The notes: a model not told the origin generated them from the sequence alone. Positions 42,000 to 52,497 are shown, counted from the first letter of the stretch. The stretch: DNA of 64,000 bases from Blastocatellia bacterium (GCA_016789265.1 JAEUQK010000030.1:61522-125521); one strand, 5' to 3'. Program-made: numbers and translations.

Positions 42000-43706
42000 C
42001 TAGTTACCTTTCGAAGGTGAGTATTCTGGGTTCTTGGAGTTAGTAGTCCCAATGGCATCCTGATTCCCGAATATTCTCGATCTTGCCAGCCAAAACAACA
42101 TTTTAAGGTGACCTATGACCGTTCGTGCTGTCTTCATCTTCGAAACACCAAAGAGTCTTACTTCAAGCACAGTTGGGTGCTCAATAATACTTCCGCCCTT
42201 AAGATCAAGCCTTCCGAGCATTTCTGCAACTCCCAAAAACCCAGTTTCTTTCAGGCCAATTTCAGTCATTGAGCTCTTCCGATAAACTCGAAAACAACTG
42301 GTATAAGTCTGCATTTTTGAGCGAAGAACCCGCCGGTATAGGAAAGATGCTCCGCGTGAGAGCATAAGTCTCCATCTTGGGACGTTCCTGACACCTCCAT
42401 CCCTGTGATATGGAGATGCGGTCACCATATCGATACCCGGAGTGAGTCTTCCCAACATATTCACTAACTCATGAGGGTCGTAGGTACAGTCGCAATCCAT
42501 TGAACAGACGATCTCCGTTTCAGCAGTTCTTATCCCGGTCATAATGCCTGCGGCCACACCCTGATTTGTCTTGTGACTTGTAATCAGAACATTTGCTTTA
42601 TCGCGAAAATAACGATCCAAGTCTTTCTTTGTTGAGTCAGTGCTACAGTCATCGACAAAGACGAAGTTTGCTTTATAGTTGTTTTCCAACAGGCGATTTT
42701 CGACACTTGGAAGAATATTTACGAGGTACGGCAGAGCTTCCTGTTCGTTATAACATGGAACGACGATAGTAATTGGAATGGAGGTCGGAGTTGACTGAAC
42801 CCGGTACTTCGGTATTATCGAATCGTAGACCGCAGCCTGAACTGGGTTGCGGCGTTGAATGACCGCTTTGTCTTCAGCCCCGATCAGCTCAGCAATACTT
42901 GTGAAATCAAAGCGTTGCGAAAGTTCTTCAATGATCCATCCCATCTTGTCAAGCTTTCGATAATGCCGGATTTGATTAACGCGGGTGGCCGCGGAGATCC
43001 GCGGTTGATCAGGATCTAATTCCCAGACATGAAAGTAGAACATGAACGGCTGATCAGTTTTCCGACTCCAGCCATCAACGGCGAAACGCATCAAGGTGAA
43101 TGGAAGCTGTCGAAGGTAGTTTCCTCCCGATATTGGAAGCAAGACTGCTCCAAGGTTGAGCGTCGAATACGGGAACAACCAAAGGTCTTTATCTCCGCAG
43201 CGTCTCTTGTGTGCGAACCGATACTGCTTAGAATCGCCTCTTTTCGGAACGAATGAGGCATCGTATTCAAAACCTTCTTCCGCTAGTATGTTTAAGATCC
43301 ACTCGTCCTTGGCGTATGAAAGCTTCTCTGCGGATCGGTATCCGATCACCTTTTTACCAGTTGCAGCTTCCAAAACGGAATTCGTTCGGCGAAGATCTTC
43401 TCGAAGTTCCTCTGGAGAAAGATTATGGATGTTTCTATGATAATAGCCCCGACTCGCGACTTCATGACCAAGACCGGAAATTCTCTTAACCAACGAAGGG
43501 TTTCTTTCTGCTATCCAACCCAGGACAAAGAAGGTTCCCTTCGAATCAAACCGCTCGAGCAATTCAATGACTTTCATCGTATTCTGCTCGTATCTGGCTT
43601 CGAAATTCTCCCAGTTCTGATATCTGATCAGTTTTTCAAACGCGCCAACTTGAAAGTAGTCCTCAACAAGAATCGTAAGAACATGTTGTCTTCTTGTTCG
43701 CTCCAT
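42000..43706 (-). CDS. Polysaccharide deacetylase fused to GT2 glycosyltransferase
   Basis: About 568 residues in two domains. The N-terminal ~290 are an EpsH/PEP-CTERM-associated (DUF3473-type) deacetylase: VEDYFQV, TFFVLGWIAER, the FYFHVWELDPDQPR ending. The C-terminal ~250 are a GT2 fold (ITIVVPCYNEQEALP, VDDCSTDSTK, SMDCDCTYDP). The deacetylase lacks the first His of the usual zinc HxxxH: it reads SRGYYH (about residues 85-90). The ATG at 43706 is preferred to a TTG at 43724. The fusion suggests a coupled transfer and trimming step, or a structural remnant. Confidence 0.85.
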   Translation of the reverse strand: MERTRRQHVLTILVEDYFQVGAFEKLIRYQNWENFEARYEQNTMKVIELLERFDSKGTFFVLGWIAERNPSLVKRISGLGHEVASRGYYHRNIHNLSPEELREDLRRTNSVLEAATGKKVIGYRSAEKLSYAKDEWILNILAEEGFEYDASFVPKRGDSKQYRFAHKRRCGDKDLWLFPYSTLNLGAVLLPISGGNYLRQLPFTLMRFAVDGWSRKTDQPFMFYFHVWELDPDQPRISAATRVNQIRHYRKLDKMGWIIEELSQRFDFTSIAELIGAEDKAVIQRRNPVQAAVYDSIIPKYRVQSTPTSIPITIVVPCYNEQEALPYLVNILPSVENRLLENNYKANFVFVDDCSTDSTKKDLDRYFRDKANVLITSHKTNQGVAAGIMTGIRTAETEIVCSMDCDCTYDPHELVNMLGRLTPGIDMVTASPYHRDGGVRNVPRWRLMLSRGASFLYRRVLRSKMQTYTSCFRVYRKSSMTEIGLKETGFLGVAEMLGRLDLKGGSIIEHPTVLEVRLFGVSKMKTARTVIGHLKMLFWLARSRIFGNQDAIGTTNSKNPEYSPSKGN

Positions 43707-43727
43707 GGGTATTTCAAACCGCAAAAT

Positions 43728-44906
43728 CTAATGGAGATCCTTAAGCAAAAATCCTTCAATCACGTCAACAATCTGTTTAGCGGCCGTGCCGTCTCCAAAA
43801 GGATTCGGAACTTTATTAATCGTTTTAAGCCAAGCTTCGGACGCATAGTTATCCTCAAGCATCTCTCTCAGTACCTTCGGATCACCCCCAACGAGTTTGG
43901 CCACACCGGACCGAATCGCTTCCGGCCGTTCAGTATTCTCACGAAGGACTAACAACGCTTTCCCGAGGCTTGGAGCCTCTTCCTGCACGCCTCCCGAATC
44001 CGAGACGATCAGCCATGACGCCTTCATTAAGGCAACAAAATCAACGTAGTGAAGAGGATCCAGCAAGTGAACCCGATCATTGTTCGCAAGTATCTTACGG
44101 GTAGAGTCTTTAACATTGGGATTCGGGTGAACAGGAAAAATCAGGCAAACATCCTTGTGGTCTTTTACAAAAGACGCCAAAGCTCGTAGGTTTTCCTTCA
44201 TCATCTGGCCAAAACTTTCCCGCCGGTGTGTTGTAAGTAGGATTCGTTTCTTTCCTTCAGTATCACGAATCAGGCCAGCGATCCCGGGACTCGGGCGGCC
44301 GCTGACGGCGATCTTCTGCAACGAATCAACAACCGGATTCCCGGTAACGAAAACTCTGTCTATTGCGACTCCTTCATCGAGAAGGGTGCTTCTGTTACCG
44401 GGGGTAGCAGCAAGATGGAGGCTCGCAATTTGCGATACGAGTCTTCGATTCATCTCCTCCGGAAACGGGCTATTAACGTTACCAGAACGCAGCCCCGCTT
44501 CGACATGTGCAACAGGGATCTGGCGATTGAATCCGGCGATAGCGCCTGCGAGCGTGGTGGATGTGTCCCCTTGAACCACGATCATGGACGGACGTTCCAG
44601 TTCCAACAACCGGTCCAGTTTCTCGAGGACCTTTGAACAAACATGATTAGGACCCTGATTCGACTTCATAACTCCAAGGTCGTGAGCGACCCTCAGATCT
44701 AACATCTCAAGGAAAGGTTTCAAGAGATTCTTGTGCTGGCTCGACGAAACTACTAGAGACGTAAGTGTTCGCCTGTGATCCAATTCACGTATTACCGGCG
44801 CCAATTTAATGACTTCGGGCCGAGTGCCGAATAACACAAGGACCTTTTGCCTCTTGGCCCTGCCATTAGGTTTTGTAAATCCTTCGGGTGTCTTGATTTG
44901 AAGCAT
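43728..44906 (-). CDS. wecB: UDP-N-acetylglucosamine 2-epimerase (non-hydrolysing)
   Basis: A 392-residue WecB-type epimerase: VLFGTRPEVIKLAPVIREL near the N-terminus, HVEAGLRSG (His-Glu of the active site), PEEMNRRL and SDSGGVQEEAPSLGK. It interconverts UDP-GlcNAc and UDP-ManNAc in the cytoplasm and feeds ManNAc-type residues into the polysaccharide. The start at MLQIKTPEGF is supported by AAAGG six bases upstream. It is the first gene of the long minus-strand run and has a 563-base upstream region. Confidence 0.92.
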   Translation of the reverse strand: MLQIKTPEGFTKPNGRAKRQKVLVLFGTRPEVIKLAPVIRELDHRRTLTSLVVSSSQHKNLLKPFLEMLDLRVAHDLGVMKSNQGPNHVCSKVLEKLDRLLELERPSMIVVQGDTSTTLAGAIAGFNRQIPVAHVEAGLRSGNVNSPFPEEMNRRLVSQIASLHLAATPGNRSTLLDEGVAIDRVFVTGNPVVDSLQKIAVSGRPSPGIAGLIRDTEGKKRILLTTHRRESFGQMMKENLRALASFVKDHKDVCLIFPVHPNPNVKDSTRKILANNDRVHLLDPLHYVDFVALMKASWLIVSDSGGVQEEAPSLGKALLVLRENTERPEAIRSGVAKLVGGDPKVLREMLEDNYASEAWLKTINKVPNPFGDGTAAKQIVDVIEGFLLKDLH

Positions 44907-45469
44907 CTTAAGCCTTTCCAATGCATTACGTCAACAAATAAATTAGGAAAACGGACACTATACCGCCCAACGACATTCTTTCCCTTCTTGGATCGGCCGC
45001 AGAGAGCCGCAGAACACGACACTGTGTAAAGTTGCAAAACCATTGTTTTTTCAGAATGATCTTGAAATAATGACCCACTCAGATCGTTCCCCGAACCTTG
45101 AAGAACAGAAATCACAACGCGTCTTAAGCCACATTTCGGTCATTTTGACAAATCGTTGAATCATATTGGATAATAATGATGCCCCCACGGCAGAATTCCC
45201 CCCCAATTTTCTGGAATCAATTTACAGTTGGCTGTTTTCTTTAAATGGTGTTAAACACTAGCAAACACATCGTTTTAAGTATGCTGATCGTATTTATGGA
45301 CTTCCAATTAATAGGTTCTCTGAGAATTATCTAAATTGCTTCACGGTCCATTAAGTCTCCCGCTACCAAATTGAAAGACGTTTGTTCATTCAGCTAATGC
45401 CTTCTAAACCTTGACTGTGAAATGCTGTATCTGACCGCACGCTTGATGAGCAGCATTTTGTAACTACAT
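44907..45469. other. Long AT-rich divergent intergenic region
   Basis: 563 bases between the divergently transcribed epimerase and the plus-strand propeller gene. It is AT-rich with no convincing gene; it should hold promoters in both directions and long leaders. One plus-strand promoter-like element is annotated separately. No riboswitch was recognised. Confidence 0.6.
45145..45174 (+). promoter_or_regulatory. Candidate sigma-70-type promoter
   Basis: Perfect -35 TTGACA (45145-45150), an 18-base spacer, and -10 GATAAT (45169-45174). It points towards the plus-strand propeller gene, whose start is 296 bases away, so a long leader would result. It may also be chance in AT-rich DNA. Confidence 0.45.
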
Positions 45470-47593
45470 ATGCATAGAAATCCACCTTTCCATAAACACC
45501 TCAGTTTTTACGTATTGCTAGGCAGTTTCTTGACCTTGCTTTTGTGGACTTACGCCGTGGCGCAGCCAAGTGTTAAGACCGACCGCGGAATTTATCCCGT
45601 CGGCGCAACGCCAACTCAACCGGCGAGAGGTGGCGTTGTCACCGACCCGGTGTTTGGCACTCAGGTTATGCGCATAACCGATAGCACTGATGGTTCGAGC
45701 TGGTGTCAGACAGCATATTCTTATTGGCCGACGTTTAATTCGAATAACACCAAGATTCTTGCATTCTGTAATGCCGGAACGATGATCGTCGATTTCGATC
45801 CCGTGAATTTCAGGTTGGGTTCGAAGTTTGCCGCGCCATCGGGGGTTGGAAGTTATGAATGGGGTGTTAAATGGTCGCACAACAACCCGGATTTCATGTA
45901 CGGCGTGAGTGGCGCGTTAATAAAGCGACTTTCGATCTCGAGCAGGACTTGGACCCAACTTAAGGACCTTTCGTCCAGGTTCCCGGGCCAGTATCTTTAT
46001 CAACTCTCGATAAGTAACGACGACGATATTTTTGCGTTCACGTTAAAACGAAACTCTGATTACGCAGCGGTTGGCTATGGCGTCTATAAATTATCTACCG
46101 ATCAGGTGCTTTATTCTGCCGCCACAACTCAACTGGATGAAGTCCAAATCGATAAATCCGGAAGATTCCTGGTCGTAAAAACGGGTGCGCAAGGTAGCGG
46201 AGTAGTCGAGGTTAAAGTCGTTGATTTACAAGCAACGCCGGCGCCAACTGTTATCAATCTTATCGATGATGCCCCGGATCAAGCTCCGGGTCACAGTGAT
46301 AACGGAAGCGGCGTCGTCGTTGGGCACGCAAATTACATAGACGCGATAACAACCCGTTCTTTGTCCAATCCACATAGTTTCACTGTGCTGATTCAGGATG
46401 GTACATGGACGTGGCTTCAATCCCAACACATATCGACGCTCGCCGACGATGGATCCTGGGCACTTATTAGCCAATACGGTTCGATTGCAAATCAACCATT
46501 CAATAATGAAATGTGGTTTATAAAGACAGACGGCAGCGGGTCAGTCCGTCGATTTGCTCATCATTACTCTAAGTATAGCGACTATAACAGCACGCCACGG
46601 GCAAATGTATCACTTGATGGAAACTACGTTGCTTTTACCTCGAATTGGGGAGTCGCCGGAGGTCGACTTGATCTGTACGTAGCCAAGGTGCCAGACGCCG
46701 CGCTGCCTTCCCCGACACCAACACCCAGCCCTACGCCCTTTCCAACGCCCAGCCCCACTCCGATACCTACTCCTACTCCTACTCCTACTCCTACTCCCGC
46801 TCCTACTATTACTCCGTCGCCTACTCCGTCGCCCTCCCAAACCCCAACCCCCTCTCCGTCTCCATCGGTGACCCCGGCGCCGGGCAGCCCACTGTTCGAA
46901 AACATCGTGGGATTCACTGTTGGTCCACCTGCTCAAGGCTTATCAAAGTTAACAACTCCGTACAGCGCATCGGCAGATACCGCTGGGCAGATTGTTGGCG
47001 ATGGTTGGTTCTCTTTCAAGTATAATCCAACTAACCAAGGCGTCGGCATTGTAGTGTCGCTCAGAGACGCGACAAACCGCTATTCCATTGTCAACCAACA
47101 GACATCAGTGGAGGTCAGGGTCAACGGTGCGTACAGAGCGAACTTTGCCAAGGATCTATCGAAGACACTTCGGATCGAGCGCTCTGGAGGAATAATACGT
47201 ATTCTGGAAGACACTGTCGTACGATGGACGAGTCAAGCTGGCGCATCGACTACCCCAGCTGACTTTACAATAAGCTGCGGTGGAGATTCTTCCGCGGCCG
47301 GAATGGGAATTAGCTCGGTATCAATGTCTTCACTGGCCCCAATTCCGGTAGATATCGTTGGAAGGATCGTTACCCAATCAAACCGGGGTCTAAGTTCAGT
47401 CACAGTTCGGACCGTGGACTCTCAGGGTCAGCCTCGGCTCGCAAAGACAAATCCATTTGGATACTTTAGGTTCCTCGGAATGTCAGTTGGAACATACACT
47501 TTTGATTTCTTGGCCAAGAAAGGACCCATTCTTTCGGTTTCAAGAACCGTCGGGGTAGATGAATCCGCATTTACTGTAATAACCCCGGACTGA
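45470..47593 (+). CDS. Secreted beta-propeller protein with Pro/Thr/Ser linker
   Basis: A 707-residue exported protein: signal peptide (residues ~12-31, [10 protein letters not shown]), a TolB/WD40-like propeller (about 40-405, with repeats such as [16 protein letters not shown] and [11 protein letters not shown]), a low-complexity linker of ~60 residues made of (S/T)P repeats, a beta-sandwich-like domain (about 470-625), and a C-terminal carboxypeptidase-regulatory-like domain ([20 protein letters not shown]). It is the only plus-strand gene in the polysaccharide locus. Role unknown; it may bind a polysaccharide at the surface. Confidence 0.83.
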   Translation: MHRNPPFHKHLSFYVLLGSFLTLLLWTYAVAQPSVKTDRGIYPVGATPTQPARGGVVTDPVFGTQVMRITDSTDGSSWCQTAYSYWPTFNSNNTKILAFCNAGTMIVDFDPVNFRLGSKFAAPSGVGSYEWGVKWSHNNPDFMYGVSGALIKRLSISSRTWTQLKDLSSRFPGQYLYQLSISNDDDIFAFTLKRNSDYAAVGYGVYKLSTDQVLYSAATTQLDEVQIDKSGRFLVVKTGAQGSGVVEVKVVDLQATPAPTVINLIDDAPDQAPGHSDNGSGVVVGHANYIDAITTRSLSNPHSFTVLIQDGTWTWLQSQHISTLADDGSWALISQYGSIANQPFNNEMWFIKTDGSGSVRRFAHHYSKYSDYNSTPRANVSLDGNYVAFTSNWGVAGGRLDLYVAKVPDAALPSPTPTPSPTPFPTPSPTPIPTPTPTPTPTPAPTITPSPTPSPSQTPTPSPSPSVTPAPGSPLFENIVGFTVGPPAQGLSKLTTPYSASADTAGQIVGDGWFSFKYNPTNQGVGIVVSLRDATNRYSIVNQQTSVEVRVNGAYRANFAKDLSKTLRIERSGGIIRILEDTVVRWTSQAGASTTPADFTISCGGDSSAAGMGISSVSMSSLAPIPVDIVGRIVTQSNRGLSSVTVRTVDSQGQPRLAKTNPFGYFRFLGMSVGTYTFDFLAKKGPILSVSRTVGVDESAFTVITPD
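46766..46795. repeat. CCTACT hexanucleotide repeat (five perfect units)
   Basis: Five perfect copies of CCTACT within the linker of the propeller protein, encoding Pro-Thr pairs. Slippage would change the linker by two residues per unit without a frameshift. Confidence 0.95.
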
Positions 47594-47601
47594 TTCCGGA
47601 C

Positions 47602-48288
47602 TCAAAATTTGAACCAGTAGTATAGGTACTTCGAGTATTCAGTTGCGACAATAGACCACCCGTGTCGGCTTAACCACCAGTCGAATGCCGGGGGTTCGTT
47701 GGGTTGAGGCAATGGACTAGCGACTCCGAGGTTCGGTTGTAACCCTTTGGCTTCAAACACTTTTTCGAATATCCAAATGGCTCTCCGCGAATGATAGGTT
47801 GAAGTGACGACTAATAGTGAAGTGACGTGTCTCTCCTTAACAACGTCCGCGACCAGTTCGGCCTCCCAGACGGTGCCGTCTCCTTTTGCTCTTGGCAAAA
47901 CTTCAATCGCGCTTTCTGGAACCCCCTGGTGCTCCAGAAGCCATTTCGCTCGTTCTACAAAGTAAGGATTTCGTTCCCGGACCGCATCCCATCCGCCTTT
48001 AACGCCATCATCAGTCAACAGTATTTTCTGTGTAATTCCCAAGTGGAATAGTCGAGACGCTTCCATCACTCTTTCCCTGTACGCGGAAGCTCCACTTAAT
48101 ACAAGAATGTAGTCAGCCTTTTCCAGAGGTTTTGTAAGGACAAGAAAGTTCGACAAGAACCAAGCAAGAATCATCCACAAAAAAAGAATGATTCCTAAAC
48201 CCGTGGAGAAACGTATCCACCATTTCTTCGTGAACGAGCTGTCATCACCAGCAGATCCCTTCGTATTTGCCTTCGCTTCTTTTTTCAC
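47602..48288 (-). CDS. YdcF/DUF218 family membrane protein
   Basis: About 228 residues: one N-terminal membrane segment (about 26-48) and a DUF218 domain (YILVLSGASAYRERVMEASRLFHLG, TSTYHSRRAIWIFEKVF). The family includes YdcF and SanA and may act on envelope precursors. No ATG lies near the start; GTG 48288 after AAGGGTG is used, overlapping the dehydrogenase gene end by 44 bases. It sits between a propeller gene and the dehydrogenase, with its end nine bases from the convergent propeller stop. Confidence 0.8.
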   Translation of the reverse strand: MKKEAKANTKGSAGDDSSFTKKWWIRFSTGLGIILFLWMILAWFLSNFLVLTKPLEKADYILVLSGASAYRERVMEASRLFHLGITQKILLTDDGVKGGWDAVRERNPYFVERAKWLLEHQGVPESAIEVLPRAKGDGTVWEAELVADVVKERHVTSLLVVTSTYHSRRAIWIFEKVFEAKGLQPNLGVASPLPQPNEPPAFDWWLSRHGWSIVATEYSKYLYYWFKF

Positions 48289-49558
48289 CAAACACCCTTA
48301 CTAGATCAATGACCACTTTCTCTGAGGAGATAAACTTTTCGATCTCGCCGAATTCACTTGCGTTATTTCCGATGACGATAACCTCTGAATTGTCGACCAC
48401 ATCCTTCATGGTATCAGCCATCAGTCTTGAAATGTGGGGAATCTCACCTTCAATATACTCTTTATTTGAACCAACGAGCTTCGCTACCGAGACTTCTCGA
48501 TCATACAGCAAAACGTCGAAACCTTTGCCGATCAATCGCTCGACCAAGCTGACGACAGGCGATTCGCGAAGATCATCAGTGCCAGCTTTGAAGGCAAAAC
48601 CGAGAACCCCGATCTTTTTCTTTCGCGTTCTCGTTACCATTCTGACGGCCCGCTCGATCTGAAGCTGATTGCTATCAAGCACTGCTCGCAATAACGGAAC
48701 ATCTACATCAAGTTCCTTCGCCTTGTATTGCAAGGCACGCAGATCTTTTGGAAGGCAGGAGCCTCCAAACGCAAAACCAGGGATAAGATAATATGGAGAT
48801 AAGTTGAGTTTAGTATCCTTGCAAAAGACCTCCATTACCTGATGACTGTCAACGCCGAGTTCTTTACATAGGTTTCCGATCTCATTCGCGAATGAGATCT
48901 TCACCCCATGAAAACAATTGCAGGCGTATTTCACCATTTCAGCGGCCTTTATGCTTGTCTTGTACAGAGGAGCATTTATCCCAGCATAAATCTGCTGCAC
49001 CAAATCACTGACCTGGTCATCGTCGGAACCGATCAGCGTGAATGGCGGTGAGTAAAAATCCTTTATCGACGTGCCTTCGCGCAGAAACTCAGGATTTATG
49101 CACACATCGAAACCAACCCCAGAACTTTTACCAGAATATTCCTCCAGAGTGGGGCGCACGAGACGATCGATCGTGCCCGGCAACATCGTGCTCCTAATAA
49201 CTACGATGTGTTTTGATTTCTTTTGGCCGATTGCCTCCCCGATTTGCTGCGAGACTCTTTCGACATAATCGAGCTTCAACGAACCGTTTTCGTTTGAAGG
49301 CGTGCCAACACATACCAACGAGAGATCTGAAAGGCCCACCGCTTCGTTAACATCAACTGTGGCTCGGAGCTTCCTGTTTTTGACACCTTCGCGGATGAGA
49401 TCGGAGACACCGAGTTCAACGACAGGAGATTTTCCGGTATTTACAAGATCGACCTTTTCATCATTGATATCGACACCGATTACGTCGTGCCCATCGTCCG
49501 CAAGACATGCCGCGGAAACTATTCCAACATAACCCAGTCCAAAAACGCTGATCCTCAT
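48245..49558 (-). CDS. algD: GDP-mannose 6-dehydrogenase (AlgD-like)
   Basis: A 437-residue nucleotide-sugar dehydrogenase: MRISVFGLGYVG at the N-terminus, STMLPGT, and the catalytic Cys268 in GFAFGGSCLPKDLRAL, the same number as in Pseudomonas AlgD; the C-terminus ends EGICW as AlgD does. This resemblance favours GDP-mannose over UDP-glucose as substrate and gives GDP-mannuronate. It should add uronic acid residues to the exopolysaccharide. A UDP-glucose dehydrogenase remains possible. Confidence 0.88.
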   Translation of the reverse strand: MRISVFGLGYVGIVSAACLADDGHDVIGVDINDEKVDLVNTGKSPVVELGVSDLIREGVKNRKLRATVDVNEAVGLSDLSLVCVGTPSNENGSLKLDYVERVSQQIGEAIGQKKSKHIVVIRSTMLPGTIDRLVRPTLEEYSGKSSGVGFDVCINPEFLREGTSIKDFYSPPFTLIGSDDDQVSDLVQQIYAGINAPLYKTSIKAAEMVKYACNCFHGVKISFANEIGNLCKELGVDSHQVMEVFCKDTKLNLSPYYLIPGFAFGGSCLPKDLRALQYKAKELDVDVPLLRAVLDSNQLQIERAVRMVTRTRKKKIGVLGFAFKAGTDDLRESPVVSLVERLIGKGFDVLLYDREVSVAKLVGSNKEYIEGEIPHISRLMADTMKDVVDNSEVIVIGNNASEFGEIEKFISSEKVVIDLVRVFGEKRSEGKYEGICW

Positions 49559-49562
49559 ATTC

Positions 49563-50924
49563 TCAACTCGAAGTGCTTCGTGTACCCAATAGCCAGAAGA
49601 TATAAAATAAAGCGTAGATCACTAATCCGATCGGCATTAGCACGAAACTTACGATTTGCAGTCCAAATGACGGACTCAATGTTGAAACCAATGCTGAAAT
49701 CGGACTAAACGCCAAAAACGCTCCCAATGCCAATAGCAGCAGCCAACCCTTCGAAACTTCCTTTGTCGAGGGGTGGAGCCAGGCAAAAAGTGCGGCAGCA
49801 AATCCGAGAATATAACCGTGCCGCCATACGACGGGAGAAAACAGCAAACTCCATATTGCGACCAAATACAGTTCAATTCCAAGATCTGACTCACCTTTCT
49901 TTCTCGCCCCCAAAAACCACAATAGAACAATGTAGCTCACGGCAGCCATCACTTTGAAAATCGATCCGGGAAGAGCCGATGATGACACGTAAGATCCTCC
50001 CGCAATCTCGCTCTCTGAGAAGAATTGCCCCTCAAACAGAGCACCAATAATTGTAAGCAATGACTTGTTATTGATGCTCGGAACGCCGTCCGACATCGAT
50101 GGAAGAACTTTTGTGAGAAACTCTACGTGGTTTTCTGCGCCTAAGTAAATAATGCTGGTGAACAAGAGAATTGCAGACCAAACAATAAAAGATGCAATCC
50201 AAGAAACTCTCTTGCGTAAAATGAACACTGGTATTATGGCTATAGGTGTCAACTTAATGAATACGGCGATCGCGATCGCCAGGGAACTTAACTTCGGGAG
50301 TCGTTCGTGACAGAGCACGCCTAGTGCAAATAGAAAAGCGACAAGCGATCCGATATTACCAACCAGTAAGAGGTCTGACATCGGCAAAGATGAATGAAGT
50401 CCTACGGCTCCGAGTACTGTTAAGATAGCTATCTCATAAGGTTCAGAAGTACAGCACAATACAACACATAATATGGCAGCCACCCCAAACAAAAAACACA
50501 GACCGTGCCACACTGCAGAGCTAGCTTTGTATTCCAGCGTCGTAAAAGGGGCAACCACTCCTGCCCAAAACGGGGGGTAGAGATACTGGCTATTTGACTT
50601 GGCCTCTTCGTCATAAGCGGCGAAAAGGGAATCAGGTCGCGGAGGCCGCATTTGGGGGTTGAGAACTATAGTCCTTCCGGACGCGGGGTCATGTCTAACG
50701 GAATAAGAATAGATCCGTTTCTCGTCGTCAAGCCTCACGACCTTCCCGGCCGTGTAATATACACCAAAATCTACAGGCGGTGCGATCACAGCATTCTTCG
50801 ACCATTGATACTCACTTTTGAGGAAGCCAGTCCCCCAAATCAACGCTAGTGTTATGAATAGAACCGTGCCCCAAACTTCGACCTTTGAAAATGAACCAGA
50901 CAGAATTGACCTTAATGCACTCAT
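49563..50924 (-). CDS. GT87-type membrane glycosyltransferase
   Basis: About 453 residues with ten or so membrane segments. DFGVYYTAGKVV and YLYPPFWAGVVAPF are typical of the DUF2029/GT87 (PIM/mannosyltransferase-like) family, which uses polyprenyl-phosphate mannose. The ATG at 50924 is chosen over a TTG at 50969. It lies four bases from the AlgD-like gene in a run of membrane proteins. Confidence 0.82.
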   Translation of the reverse strand: MSALRSILSGSFSKVEVWGTVLFITLALIWGTGFLKSEYQWSKNAVIAPPVDFGVYYTAGKVVRLDDEKRIYSYSVRHDPASGRTIVLNPQMRPPRPDSLFAAYDEEAKSNSQYLYPPFWAGVVAPFTTLEYKASSAVWHGLCFLFGVAAILCVVLCCTSEPYEIAILTVLGAVGLHSSLPMSDLLLVGNIGSLVAFLFALGVLCHERLPKLSSLAIAIAVFIKLTPIAIIPVFILRKRVSWIASFIVWSAILLFTSIIYLGAENHVEFLTKVLPSMSDGVPSINNKSLLTIIGALFEGQFFSESEIAGGSYVSSSALPGSIFKVMAAVSYIVLLWFLGARKKGESDLGIELYLVAIWSLLFSPVVWRHGYILGFAAALFAWLHPSTKEVSKGWLLLLALGAFLAFSPISALVSTLSPSFGLQIVSFVLMPIGLVIYALFYIFWLLGTRSTSS

Positions 50925-50990
50925 AAGAGTTTGTGGGCAACAAGATTTCGCGGAATAGTAATGTTTCAAGTACCCACGTTCTCAAAGCGA

Positions 50991-52463
50991 TCATTTTGTG
51001 TGATAAACATTAACTTTCCAGATCTTAGTTTTCCCGCTGCCTAGGACGAGGTGGCCGCTCTTCTCCAGCTCTTCATCAACCACTGAAGGCATGTCGTACG
51101 ACCAAACATAATCGTAATCGCGATATAGTTCCAGCCATTTACCGGCTTCAATGTGCCCGATATCCGCCCACTCTGTCGGAGATTTGAACCTCAACAGATT
51201 CTCGCCTTCCAAGGCCCAGAGATTCGCACTGAACGAATGATCATCGATTGCCACTAAGTTAACGACATACCGTAACGGACGCTCCAATTTGGGAATTGGT
51301 CGTGCAGGATCGATGTTAAACAATGGATATATCTTCGAATTAGGCGGAAGTATCTTCAGCTTTTCCCGCTCAGAATCGACCATTTGAGATATTTGAACCC
51401 ATCGATGCGCGATAATTGCTTGTCGCGAGATTAGCAAACAAAACAACAAGCCCACCAAAATCTTGACGGGTCGAGTCAAGGAGCGCATGTTTATCGAACA
51501 TAGGACAAATACGAATCCGGGCAATAACGCACGTTTGTCAGCATCGCCTGTAAAGAAATTGAGCGGAGCGATGAGAAATACGAACAAAAATGATATCCCA
51601 ACAAAAAGCGTCTTATTATTGAAAACCAAGTTTCCGCGGAATGCACACCAAGAATAAATCAAAACCGCGGAGCATACACATAATGCGTCCATCCAGAGAT
51701 CGTAACTTTTGAACGGGCCTGGGAGTGCAAGTAGCTTTTCGAGAAAGTCCCAACTCACCACACCGACGTTCCCGTCGCCGCGGACAAACGCAAGAAACGC
51801 CACCGATGGCAATATGAACATGGACAGGTCAATCGCAATCCTGGGACTTGAAAACTTCGCCTCCTTAGTTGCGAATTCATAACACCGTGTCAGAAGAACG
51901 GCAATGCCCATCATTGCGATCGCAGACAGATGGGAAATATACACCCCAAAAGCGAGAAGCGTCAGCACAAGCGCCCTATTGACGTTTAAAGCCGAACTCC
52001 ACCTCCGCCAGAGTCCGTAGGTTATAAAGAACAAAGAGATACCAAAACAATAATTTACTAGGCCGTAGAGGAATATCCAACCATAAATCAAGAATGAAGC
52101 ATGTATTCCTGCCAAGGATATCTGCGATCCTTCATAATTTGGGTTGGCGACCAGCTGACATCCAGTTGCAAAGAGAATGACACATATTAAAAGAAAAATA
52201 CGATTTGCGGTCCAAATGTCGAAAACCTGGCCCAATGCACCGACAATGATGTCTTGCGCCAAGTTTGGTATAGGCTGAATGACGATATCGAAATGTGACT
52301 GAAAGAACGGGATCGTCTCGTAGTTGATCAAAATATAAATGCGGGAAAGGTGGTTAGGAAGGTCGGTTAGCGGTGGCATCTCAACTGCCAATATTGGCAT
52401 TATCAATGCGATTACTGTGGCAAAAAGATAAATTCTTCGAACCATTTCAAGACCAACTTTCAT
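50991..52463 (-). CDS. Polytopic membrane protein, putative GT-C glycosyltransferase
   Basis: A 490-residue protein with at least ten hydrophobic segments and an early periplasmic loop (TDLPNHLSRIYILINYETIPF) with the acidic residues expected in GT-C enzymes. No specific family is recognised. The last 130 residues are soluble. It lies in the glycosyltransferase run of the cluster; a role in sugar transfer or polymerisation is inferred from context. Confidence 0.7.
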   Translation of the reverse strand: MKVGLEMVRRIYLFATVIALIMPILAVEMPPLTDLPNHLSRIYILINYETIPFFQSHFDIVIQPIPNLAQDIIVGALGQVFDIWTANRIFLLICVILFATGCQLVANPNYEGSQISLAGIHASFLIYGWIFLYGLVNYCFGISLFFITYGLWRRWSSALNVNRALVLTLLAFGVYISHLSAIAMMGIAVLLTRCYEFATKEAKFSSPRIAIDLSMFILPSVAFLAFVRGDGNVGVVSWDFLEKLLALPGPFKSYDLWMDALCVCSAVLIYSWCAFRGNLVFNNKTLFVGISFLFVFLIAPLNFFTGDADKRALLPGFVFVLCSINMRSLTRPVKILVGLLFCLLISRQAIIAHRWVQISQMVDSEREKLKILPPNSKIYPLFNIDPARPIPKLERPLRYVVNLVAIDDHSFSANLWALEGENLLRFKSPTEWADIGHIEAGKWLELYRDYDYVWSYDMPSVVDEELEKSGHLVLGSGKTKIWKVNVYHTK

Positions 52464-52497
52464 TTTTTTTAGGATTTAATCGGTTCACTCAGTTCCT

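Noticed and set aside
38973..44906. UDP-ManNAc3NAcA (Wbp) pathway
   Set aside because: WecB, DegT, Gfo/Idh and a beta-helix transferase are present, but the dehydrogenase in the window is AlgD-like rather than WbpA-like, and the Gfo/Idh protein is longer than WbpB, so the pathway is not claimed.
46610..46936. Gly/Val- and Arg/Ser-rich minus-strand frames over the Pro/Thr linker
   Set aside because: They are the antisense of the low-complexity linker repeats and have no other support.
47587..47601. Hairpin CCGGA/TCCGG between the convergent propeller and YdcF genes
   Set aside because: Only a five-base stem and no T-run on either strand, so it is not called a terminator.
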